Position numbers and translations under genes: made by a program
Notes under the pieces: generated by a model
What the model saw: the letters and a program-made list of their open reading frames with translations, nothing else
What the model was told of the DNA's origin: nothing
The model's database searches: none
Shown here: positions 47,289 through 57,700 of the stretch, one piece after another
Layout of the letters: each line of letters starts with the position of its first letter
Numbering within the stretch: the first letter of the stretch is position 1
Assembly (NCBI RefSeq): GCF_020520425.1
Contig: NC_079487.1
Location: 109,154,141-109,218,140, forward strand
Length of the DNA: 64,000 nt
Reading direction: 5' to 3'
Origin: Spinacia oleracea
Lineage: Eukaryota > Streptophyta > Magnoliopsida > Caryophyllales > Amaranthaceae

Positions 47289-47483
47289 CCAATTGAGATT
47301 GACATGAGTGGTTAAAGGCCTCTTGCTCCTTAACCAAGGCCTCGGGTTCGAGCCTTGGGAATGGAAAAAATCTCAACTGGGAGGGATGCTGCCCATCGAG
47401 GTACTCATGCAAACTCCCGCGGAAAATTAGTCCACTTGTCGAAGGCGGTGGGAACTCCTCGTAGTAGAACCAAAAAAAAAAAA
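47289..47483 (+). mobile_element. tRNA-derived SINE, perfect 12-bp TSD
   Basis: A tRNA-like head: A-box-like ATGAGTGGTTAAAGGCC and B-box-like CGGGTTCGAGCC about 32 bp later. A body of about 110 bp (with CTGCCCATCGAGGTACTCATG) follows, then an A(14) tail. The direct repeats AATACCGAAGAA at 47277-47288 and 47484-47495 are identical. The tail and duplication indicate a fairly recent insertion. Confidence 0.9.
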
Positions 47484-47495
47484 AATACCGAAGAA

Positions 47496-48167
47496 AAGGT
47501 TTCTAATGAAGAAAAGAATAAGTTTAAGTGTTTAACTCAAATGTACAGAAAACAATTACATAGTTGAATTTTGGAGAAAAGAAAAAGAAAAATAGGTAGC
47601 AAAAGACTTTATTGTTCAACAATCTAGAAAGTTGAAGCCTTTTATGCGACGATGTTGTTACTTGTTTGCCTTTTCTTCCTCTTCCTCTTCCTCTTCCGTC
47701 TCCAATTTCCACTACCAGGCCAGGAATTCAATTTAAGTGTCTTAATCCGCGTATTTGGTTTTAATTAGGTTTAGATGTTAGACCTGTTCATCGAGTAAGT
47801 CGGTTCAGGTTTGGATTAAATCGGATCACTAACGTTGTTCTTTTAAGGATATAACCTTTTGTTGTTTGGATTAAGTGGCTCTTTTATCACAAAAATAGTA
47901 TTTATAAAAAGTTCGACTAATAATTTTGTTTTCAAATACTTGTAAATGAGAATCAAATGGTTAGATTTCTAGAACAACTTTTAGCTAAAGAGCCGGAAAA
48001 GATTTAGTGGGATTGCTATCACGTCCATATGCAATGTGTTATTGAACATCATAGACAACTAGCTTAATTGATAAAATCGAATATGACCGAGTATTCGAGC
48101 GAGTAATTTTTTGTTAGTAAAGTTTATAGAACTTATAATTATTTTTTTGCCTATGTCAAAAAAAAGA

Positions 48168-48259
<92 letters not shown>

Positions 48260-48727
48260 TTTTTACATCATTTTCTTTTGTAGGTCGCTGGATTTGTATT
48301 CTACACCTTTTTTATTTTGCGTATATACCAATTCAAGGGAGCTTCACGTACACTAGTGTATGGTACATGATTTGATTTGTACGTACCATGAATAATCTCG
48401 TAGGTCGTTGGTTTCGATGAATCAAAATTAAAATCTTTAAGTTATGTAATTAGGAGATGAATGATTACTCAATAATTATTTATGCATTAAATGTATCCTC
48501 TTTTGTGAAGGAACTGAGGAATTCCTATTATTGTACTCCCGTACTTCATCTGTGCCATTATTGAAAATGAAATCATCCTATAATAATAAAACATATAGAT
48601 TTATAATGTGTCCCTCATATTTCGCTATCCCAAACTTTATTTTTTGTACGAAGTAGTCCCACACAATTTACATTGTAACAATAATGAATCAACGTTTATT
48701 AGTGTCTATGACGTTTAAGAAAAACGA
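47496..48727. other. Intergenic with a TA microsatellite
   Basis: No gene is seen. The TA dinucleotide run is at 48168-48254. A CTTCCTCTTCCTCTTCC tract (47675-47697) is a short trinucleotide-rich repeat. The rest is AT-rich. Confidence 0.4.
48168..48254. repeat. (TA)n microsatellite
   Basis: A nearly pure TA run of about 40 units, interrupted only near its left edge (TATATAAATATATATA). Confidence 0.97.
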
Positions 48728-48850
48728 ACTAATAAGGTCTTGGCCTTTTGGTTAAAATTGAAGGTTTGTGTACAATACGTCTCAGGTTCGATTTCCCGTT
48801 CCCAATTTATAGCTTAATTATATTATGCTCGTGGCTCATTCGCAGAACAA
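48728..48850 (+). mobile_element. tRNA-derived SINE
   Basis: GGTCTTGGCCTTTTGGTTAAAATTG (A-box region) and TCAGGTTCGATTTCCCG (B box) are spaced as in a tRNA, followed by a short body and an A run. The candidate duplication AAAAACGA (48720-48727 and 48851-48858) is only 8 bp and A-rich, so the ends are less certain than for the other SINEs. Confidence 0.65.
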
Positions 48851-49061
48851 AAAAACGAGAAAAATGACCATACAGAACTGGGACATTCACATGTAAACCC
48901 ATGACCTACCTACATATTTTCGTATTTTGAGAATGGGTGGGGGTGGGGAGGGGGAGGAGGAGGAGGATCAGGAAATCCATTCCTATGAACCGCGTGCATC
49001 TATTCGAAATAGACCCATGACCTTAAAATCATAATGAGAAATCCTTACTAACTACTTACTT

Positions 49062-49300
49062 CCTCCGTCCCTAAAAGTTTGCACTATTGTGATTTTTTAG
49101 GTCAAACTTTAAAAACTTTGACCGTGAATTCTCATTAGCTCACAAATAATAATATAGTCACGTGGAGTCTTGTTAGATTTGTTTCAATTAAATATCAACT
49201 TTATACGCGTGTATAATTAAATTAGAGATGTTTACATCTTAAGTCGTGTCTTAAAAACCTTAAAAAAATAAATATAGCAATTTTTTAGGGACAGATGACT
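49062..49300. mobile_element. Degraded Stowaway-like MITE
   Basis: The left end CTTCCTCCGTCCCTAAAAGT and the right end TTTTTTAGGGACAGATGA (inverse of TCATCTGTCCCTAAAAAA) are recognisable, but the right terminus no longer has the GGAGGGAG motif. The interior GGTCAAACTTTAAAAACTTTG is shared with the family at 22253. Confidence 0.55.
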
Positions 49301-49498
49301 TATCATTTGCTAGAAACCATTTCTATAAAGGGAGAAATGGTATGTGGATTAGCTAGAGGATTAATTAATTGGCAGCTTCTTTAAGCTGTAATCATTTCCT
49401 TTGCTTAATTGGAAACATATTGCATTATGATTTGGCTAATCCATAAATCACTCTGTAACACGTACTGTTCTCATTCTATACCTGAAACACGAAAATAA

Positions 49499-49770
49499 CA
49501 CTACAAAAATTAAATTGTACAATTAACGACGGGAAATCCCTTCGCAAAAAATCAATAATAGTTGATTAATGACGGGATTTCCTGTCGCGAACCAGTCATA
49601 AAAGGGGCCCATCATTAATGAAAAATCTCGTCGTTAACCCGTCGTAAAAGAAATTTGCGACGGTTATTTCCGTCTTTGTTTTATGTTAGTCCCGTCGCGA
49701 AAGGCTTTTACGACGAGATTTTTAACCCGTCATAATTATGTTGCCGTTAAAGATACAAATTCTTTTAGTG
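49499..49770 (-). mobile_element. CACTA-type MITE, copy 3 (inverted)
   Basis: CACTACAAAAATTAAATTG at the left and ATTCTTTTAGTG at the right, with the 3-bp duplication TAA on both sides. It is 272 bp. The internal order is the reverse complement of copies 1 and 2. It lies about 0.5 kb upstream of the laccase TATA box. Confidence 0.9.
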
Positions 49771-50148
49771 TAAAATTTGGCACACCTCATTTGAGAAGAG
49801 CATAATTTCATGTGCTCTCACAACGATATGTTCAAATTACTCCCCCGAAACACCCATCATCCATGCATACATATTTTGAGATAGGACGGAAAAAAAAAGA
49901 ACCTTTTTCAATATATAGCAAAAGCATAACCTAAAAAGTGAGAAATTTCCTAAAAATTTACCAATGTAGCGGGTTAGACTTTATTATGCAAATTATACAA
50001 ATCCAAAAGACAATAATCAATTCATGTGAAAAATAGGAGGATACTTGCAAAGCAAGAATTCCTCAAAATCAACTCTTTTATTTAATTTCTTTTTTGGTTT
50101 ATTTTTTTTTTGTGTGTGTTGTTGCCTTGTTGACAGGCCAGTGGGTGC

Positions 50149-50155
50149 ACCAAAC
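50149..50155 (+). promoter_or_regulatory. AC-element/SMRE-like site upstream of laccase
   Basis: ACCAAAC fits the ACC(A/T)A(A/C)(T/C) site bound by secondary-wall MYB factors (established for MYB46/MYB83 targets). It is about 140 bp upstream of the TATA box. A single 7-mer is weak evidence. Confidence 0.25.
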
Positions 50156-50287
50156 ACCATCTTTAGAAGAGTTGAACATCATAGTAGTAAAAAAGATCCT
50201 TAAGCTGACATTTTCTTGGCTGATTTAATTACACTCAACCTAATCTGCCAACCTCAAAACCACCTTCCTCTCTATCTATTCTCCTCA

Positions 50288-50308
50288 CTATATATATAGT
50301 ATATATAC
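50288..50308 (+). promoter_or_regulatory. Laccase TATA region
   Basis: A TATATATATAG / TATATATAC block about 140-155 bp upstream of the ATG, followed by a CT-rich leader (50310-50360). Confidence 0.5.
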
Positions 50309-50445
50309 AATCCCACCCCCCTTACTTCTCCTCTTATCTCACGCTTCCCCATTTCTTCTCAACCTACATTCTTACAGTTGAGAAACCAACCTCATTTCAT
50401 TAACGACGACACGTACCATACCGCGACAGCTAGAGTTAAGCCAAC

Positions 50446-53009
50446 ATGAATTTCACTCCTAGCAAGAACCAAACAACTATGGTTTCCTACATGCTAGGAC
50501 TTGTGTTTTTTGTCACTTTCGCGTTCTCTTTGGCTTCTGCCAATGTTCAATACCATGACTTTGTTGTAAGTTTGAAGCTAATATATCATCCTTATTTTCA
50601 AAAAGTTCGAAGAGTTTATAAATTATAAGTTGCATGGTTAAATGTATGTGTAGGTACAAGCAACACCAGTGAAGAGGCTGTGCAATACTTTGAACGCTAT
50701 TACAGTAAATGGGCAGTACCCTGGACCGACGTTGGAGGTTTACGAGGGTGACACACTTGTTGTCAATGTTGTTAACAGAGCTAAATACAACGTTACCATT
50801 CACTGGTAAAAATACACATACTACGTACATGCAAATATGCATAAAAGAACATATCATATAGTATAGTTTCCTATTCAGTAGGGTCCCTTCTTCTTACCTA
50901 TTAAAAAAATGTTATTTATCTGTGTTGTTTTCCTAGGCACGGAGTGCGACAGATGAGGACAGGGTGGGCGGATGGGCCAGAGTTTGTGACACAATGCCCT
51001 ATCCGGCCCGGAGGAAGCTACACGTACCGGTTCACAATCAGAGGACAAGAAGGGACTCTATGGTGGCATGCTCATAGCTCATGGCTAAGGGCTACTGTCT
51101 ATGGAGCTATAATTATTCGTCCTAGGGAAGGAACTCCTTACCCTTTCCCTAAGCCTAACCGCGAAACACCAGTTATTCTTGGTAATTAAAGACGACCTTG
51201 TTATAAAAAAATTCTTACAAATTTTGAACATTATGGTACGTAAAAATAAAGTACATGTAGTAATTAATAGAATGAGTTTGTTGTTGATCTTAATGATAAA
51301 ACAGGTGAGTGGTGGAACCGTGATCCCGTTTCTGTGATTAGGCAAGCCACTAGGACCGGAGCTGCCCCGAACGTATCCGATGCCTACACCATCAACGGCC
51401 AACCCGGTGATCTCTACAACTGTTCTAGGAAAGGTTTGTATTATCACTACTATGTTTCGGAAAAGACGCATCATTTCTAAAGCTAGTACAGTAGTACGGA
51501 GTATTAAGTTTTCCAAAACCACTTTAATTTCAGGAGGGAAGACTGTCTATTATTTGTGCTTTAATCAAATCAATCTTTTCTTCAAGTAATTCTCACAAGT
51601 CAAAACTTTAAAATAGATTATTATGAAGAAAGTCCTTGATAAGAAAAGGTCAACTTTTTTTATGGTTCTTTTGATCAACCAAAAAGGCAAAAAAAAGAAC
51701 ATTATTTCCTCTGATTTTCCCCTGTTTCTTCAACAATCAACTAACCACATCTCAACCATCCACAGACACTGTTGTCGTCCCCATCGACATAGGCGAGACA
51801 CATCTCCTACGAGTGATCAACGCGGCCTTAAACCAAGAGCTCTTCTTCTCAGTCGCGAACCATCCCTTTACCGTTGTAGGAGCCGATGCAGGCTACCTCA
51901 AGCCTTTCACAACCAATGTTATAATGCTTGGTCCAGGCCAAACTACAGACGTCCTAATCTCCGGAAACCAAGCACCAGGACGGTACTACATCGCTGCAAA
52001 ACCTTACCAAAGCGCTCAAGGAGTTGCCTTTGACAACACCACCGCTACTGCCATTCTTGAGTACAAGTCACTAGCTTGTCCTCCTAAGGGAGTAGCCAAG
52101 CCTAACCCTGTGTTCCCACCCCTCCCGGCCTTCAACAGCACCGCTACTGTCACCGCCTTCACGAACAAGCTCCGTAGTCCAAGGAAGGTTCCAGTTCCCC
52201 TTGACATCGATGAGAATCTCTTCTTCACAGTGGGCCTAGGCCTTAACCAATGCCCACCAGGGTTTAGCAGTAGCCGATGTCAAGGCCCGAACGGGACTAG
52301 GTTTGCTGCTAGCATGAACAATGTCTCTTTTGTCCTTCCCTCAAACTGGTCCCTCTTGCAAGCTCACAAGCTTGGCATCCCAGGGGTGTTCACCACCGAC
52401 TTCCCGGCCCAACCTCCATTGAAGTTCGACTACACCGGGAATGTAAGCCGTGCACTTTGGCAGCCTCAAACAGGCACTAAGCTCTACAAAATGAAGTATG
52501 GCTCTACAGTACAAATTGTGATCCAAGGTACCAACATAGTCACAGGGGAAAACCACCCTATGCACATTCATGGTTATGATTTCTACATCATTGCACAAGG
52601 ATTTGGCAACTTCAATGCCAGAACTGATACCAAAAAGTTCAACCTTGTTGACCCTCCTATGAGGAACACTGTTGGTGTGCCTGTCAATGGATGGGCTGTC
52701 ATCCGATTTGTCGCTGACAATCCAGGTACCTATTTTCTAGTTTCTGGTGTGGTCTGATCTGATTTTTCTGATTTTATCTGACATAATAAGCAATAAGAAT
52801 AAGGTGAGGAGAACAAAGCCGTAATAGTTGATCTTATAAAATGTGATCTGACTGTTGATTTGGTTTGGTTAACTGCAGGAGTATGGTTAATGCATTGTCA
52901 TTTGGATGTACACATTACATGGGGACTAGCAATGGCTTTCGTAGTCGAAGATGGAGTCGGAGAGCTGGAGAGTATAGAGACTCCGCCTGCAGATCTGCCA
53001 ATATGCTAA
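50446..53009 (+). CDS. LAC12: Laccase (LAC12/LAC5-like multicopper oxidase)
   Basis: Six exons, 50446-50565, 50654-50805, 50937-51181, 51305-51433, 51766-52725 and 52879-53009, encode 578 aa; the 152-, 245- and 129-bp exons are the usual plant laccase sizes. A signal peptide (about 1-33, hydrophobic 14-31) directs it to the apoplast. The copper ligands are complete: HWHG (90-93), HAH (135-137), HPMHIHG (479-485) and HCHLDVH (541-547), with Leu552 as the type-1 axial residue. Many NxS/T sites fit heavy glycosylation. The family oxidises monolignols and other phenolics with O2. The sequence style ([28 protein letters not shown] end) is closest to my memory of Arabidopsis LAC12/LAC5; the exact number is less sure than the family. 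ATG 50446 precedes the signal peptide; an in-frame ATG at residue 12 is possible. The gene is convergent with the CHX gene. Confidence 0.95.
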
Positions 53010-53439
53010 TGACGATCACACAAACACAGTATAAATTTGAAATAACATTCAAGTATAAAGATGGACAGATTTTTATTCATTGTTATTACTATTCTTCATT
53101 ATTCGGAAAGTCGTTCATTACTTCTATTTTGTTGTAATTTTTGTTTCATTGTTGTTGTTTTTTGTAAAATTAGATAAGTCAGGAGGGTAAACGAGAAGAA
53201 GAACTGCAGTTGTCTACGCTGCAGAATCCATGGTAGAAGTTTAGCCTGACATATTTTGATGATTTATATTTTTGATCAGCTGTACTATAATTGAATTCAG
53301 TTACAAAGGAAATATTCAATTTTTGGAAATACATCATATTATGTTATACTCTCCTTGTTCTATTACTGAGATAAACACGTCAAACAAATTGATTTTGGAG
53401 CATTTTCGAGTTATGAGAATAGCTAGCTGTTAAAACATT

Positions 53440-54597
53440 GGGCCTGTTTGGTAACGGTCTTTTTTTTATATGCTCCTAGCTTGCATCGGAAAATAAAATG
53501 GCCAATATACATATTGGATAAGTGGCTTTTTTCTTTGCTAAAAAACAACTTTCCGCACAAACTCAAAAGCTAGTAAGAGTAGTTTTTTAGATTGGCCATT
53601 GACTTTTCATTTTAGTAATTACGAAGTATTTATCTCTATTTTGTAGGAAAGAGCTAGTAGCCAACATCCAATTACCAAACATAATTTTAGAAAATATAGA
53701 GTCAAGCAGCCAACATAAAACAGCGCGTCTCCTGTGGGACCAGTCACACCATCAACTTGATGGTGTGACGAGCACGAAACCAATAGCGTACCTCCCTAAA
53801 ACTAAAAAAAAAGTAACAGATCTAAACTATAGAAGTAACATACCTAAACTAAAAAAGTACCTCCTCTAAAATTATATATAAAAAAAGTAACATGTCTAAA
53901 CTATAGAAGTAACATAACTAAACTAAAAATGTACCTCCCCTAAAACTATTCCGTATAAAAAAAAAAGTAACATGTCTAAACTATAGAAGTAACACACCTA
54001 AACTAAAAAAGTACCTCATCTAAAATTATATAAAAAAAAAAGTAACATGTCTAAACTATAGAAATAACATACCTAAACTAAAAAAAATACATCCTCTAAA
54101 ATTATTAAAAAACAGTAATATGTCTAAACTATAGAAGTAACATACCTAAACTAAGAAGGTATCTCCCCTAAAACTACTCCGTATAAAAAAAAGTAACATG
54201 TATAAACTATAGAAGTAACATACCTAAACTAAAAAAAGTACTTCCTCTCAAATTATATAAAAAAAAGTAACATGTCTAAACTATAGAAGTAACATACCTA
54301 AACTAAGAAGGTATCTCCCCTAAAACTACTCCTTATAAAAAAAAAGTAACATGTATAAACTATAAAAGTAACATACCTAAACTAAAAAAAAGTACCTCCT
54401 CTAAAATTATAAAAAAAAAAGTAACATGTCTAAACTATAGAAGTAACATACCTAAATTCGGAAGTGTGAACTGGTCTCACCATCAGTTGATGGTGAGGAC
54501 AGTCTCATATAAGAATTTGTGAACATAAAAAGCTAACACAAATCGCCGGTCGAACAAGCCAAGTGAAAAAGCTACCGGCCAATTGCCAAACAGGGCC
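53440..54597. mobile_element. TIR MITE (GGGCCTGTTTGG type) carrying a nested element
   Basis: The left end GGGCCTGTTTGGTAA and the inverted right end GGCCCTGTTTGGCAA match at 13 of 15 positions. The trinucleotide ATT flanks both ends (53437-53439 and 54598-54600). Removing the nested Mutator-like copy and one 9-bp repeat leaves about 348 bp. The terminal motif and 3-bp duplication suggest a Tourist/Harbinger-type MITE, but the superfamily is not certain. Confidence 0.65.
53721..54521 (+). mobile_element. Mutator-like hairpin/minisatellite element, copy 3
   Basis: A perfect 9-bp duplication AACATAAAA lies at 53712-53720 and 54522-54530. Left hairpin CACACCATCAA-C-TTGATGGTGTG, right hairpin CTCACCATCA-GT-TGATGGTGAG. 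Between them is the longest array of the family, about ten units of 60-67 bp. It ends CTCATATAAGAATTTGTG. It sits between the 3' ends of the laccase and CHX genes, 270 bp from the CHX stop codon. Confidence 0.93.
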
Positions 54598-54791
54598 ATT
54601 GTCAGCATTTTGCAAAATATGTCAATTGAGTAAAATGCATGTAGTTTCTAACTTTCTATCAGGTATTGATGAATGGTTCAGTGAAATTCAAGTTCTACAA
54701 AACTGTTATGTTTATCTATTTTAAAGTATGTACATTTCCTACAAACATATTCTCAGTATGATCATTGAAGTTAATTTATCATAAATCAGTT

Positions 54792-57700
54792 TCAGACAAA
54801 TCTTGATTTTCTATCTTCTCTACCAACATACCTGCAATGTTGCATGACCAAAACAGAGGAATTTCCCCAGTGATGTTCATTACTAACAAATATTTCCCCA
54901 ATAAGGCCTAACTCCGGTTTCTCACACAGAACAGACAATTCTTCTTCATCTGCATTGGTCTCACTATGGCGTCTCCCTACCATAACAAGGTCATAATTGT
55001 TATCAAAAGACCTAACCACATCAAGTGCTTGTAACCAATCATCCACATAAATCTCTTGGAACACATGAGGACGAGTCCTGCTAGTAAACCTCGTCTTAAA
55101 CAAATTCACCCGTGTTTTATCCAACGCCTTGTCATCCTTATCCACATGTCGAAATTCATTAACCACAATCCGTATCAATGTGATGCTAACACGAGGATGT
55201 TTAGACATACGCGTTGCATATGCCAACGTCTCCCTATCATCTTCTCCACCGAAGAAAATGACTGCAACACGGTAGGAGAATTCATCCTGGCTACTCTTCT
55301 GCTTATTAGCCTTATCCCTATGAACCAAAATTCCAATAGTACAACGCATTTGTAACTGAAGCTTACGATTAAGCTCACTTGAGGCGGTTTTAGCTAGTTC
55401 ACTATGGCTCTTATAGTTAAAAGGGACGATAACAAGAGGAATCATTTTCTCCTGAGCTAGAAAACGCATACCTTCAGGTATGCTCTTAAACGGTGTGATC
55501 ATAGTCAAGAGTTGAAGGCTAACACCCTTTGAGTTTTCACTAAAACTGTTTAAGGCACTTGTTATGCGAACACAACCATTGTAATCACATATCCTTTGGT
55601 GCTGACCGTGAACCATTAGGACAGGCGCTGCTTGACCAACAAGCTCGGTTAAATGTACCACGTAAACACTAACAGGGTCAGACTCGGTTGGATGTGTTGC
55701 ATTGAGCAAGGTAATGATTCCAGCAACCTCCTCTTCACTGTCAATACATGCAAGGATCTGCAGCTGTAGTTTAGGAACCTCTAACTCTGCTAGGAATGAT
55801 AAGTCTAATCCTTCAACAGAATTACATGATATTACTGGACGCTTCTTGTGCAAATAGTATGCCAGTGGTGTTACAAATGCTGTCACAGCCAAACTATTTA
55901 ACACAAGGTGAGAAGCTTGGTTGCTGTACATTGTCTGCATCAAATCAGCGCGATTTTCAGAATACTGCAGCATTCAATTACTTACAGAATACAACTAAGA
56001 AAAGAAAAAATCAGAACTGTAATTAGTAGGTGTGAACACAATAGAGTACCCTGTCAAAATTTCAAGAACTGGAACCTGTTGCAACAGGTTCCGATTCAGG
56101 GTACTCTGTCATTTTAAAAAATTTAATAAATTATATTAAATTATGGTTTGTGCTTTGATGGTTTTATAGTTTGTGCTTAAATTGTAATTTTATATTTATA
56201 TTTTTCAGAAATTAGCTTGTATTCTTTCATATTTTGGGCATATGAGTCATTTTTATTGGTCCACAGTTCCCGATTTTAAGTACTCCATATTAGAATGGAT
56301 GTGTACAGGGGATCTATCAGGGTATTCGTTCCAAAAATTGGAGAACTGGAACTTGTTGCAACATGTTCCCAATTTTGTTACTCGAAATCGGAACCTGTTG
56401 CAACAGCAGGTTCCCAATTTCGTTACTCAGAATTGGAACCTGCGAAACCAAATTTTCCTAACAGATTCCGGGTTCCGATTCAGGATACCCTAACTTTTGA
56501 CTCATCCCTAGTTACTTATTAGCATACCTGACGAAGTGTATAACTCAAGAACAACATAGTGTTGAGCACCCCACTTGTATTCATGACTAAGCCAAGCGCC
56601 AAACCCAGCCTCGGCGTCAGACAATAATACGTTGCAGCAATCATAGTAACCAACGTCTTGATACAATATCCGATAATCAGAATCGCTTGGTAACCAAGAT
56701 GAACCTTAACATTCTTAATACCATATACATCTGTCATATCACCAACAGCCAAATAGAAGAAAGGAAGAAAACAGTTCTTAATAAACATTTCACTCCTATC
56801 TTGAATTATTGTGCCAAGAGGAGGTCCACTTGGTATAACCAACCCAAGAAATGCAACACCTAAAACAGGAGATCCAGCAACAATATCACTTACAAAAGAC
56901 ATAATCAATGCTCCAAGTAATATACCAAGAACATAAACTTCTTTCACAGGTCCACCTTGAGGCATCCTTTTAATAAACCATCTTATAGCTGGTCTCAAAA
57001 TAAGCATTATAAACCCTACAATCACACATAGTGGCATAACACCTCTGTAAAAACCGCGAATCCCAAACAAGTACGAGATCATTAGGTACATCCAGAAGCA
57101 CCATGTCACGACCTCATTGGTCATGGACGAGGCCAGTGCAAGCTGCCCCATTTCCGTGGTAAGGAGGTTGAGTTCCTCCAGCATCGGAGCTAGGTTCGTG
57201 AACCACGTGGCGGAATGTTCTAGAGAGAATATGTAGACGAGGAAAGGGTTCTTGAATTTTAAGGGATGTAAAAGATCATTAAGGGAAGCTGTGACGAAGA
57301 ATGAAGATGCAAGGGATGATAGCCCTATAACCCAGACTTTCTTTCCACTTCCTTTGAGCACACCAAAATTGGTTTTGACACTAATCAGGAATACATAATA
57401 GATTACACCAATGTAGGCTCCAACGTTGATAAATTGTACTTGGCCTGGCATATCTGTTACATTCTTGTACCCCTTGTATAATCTTCCTAGTACACTTGGT
57501 CCTAGGATTATTCCCGTCTGTAAAGCAATATGAATTCTTGTAAAGAGTCATACCACATCTACAATAATAATTAGCACAAAATTTGTACAACTACTACTAC
57601 ATTGTATAAGTTGGACATTATAAAGGATAACATCTCACTAGTTACAAAACACTCTCAAGAGTCAATGTCTCAGCCTAGTGGTAAAGATTGAAGGTTTATG

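Noticed and set aside
48111-48356. Ile/Tyr-alternating frame
   Set aside because: It is a translation of the TA microsatellite.
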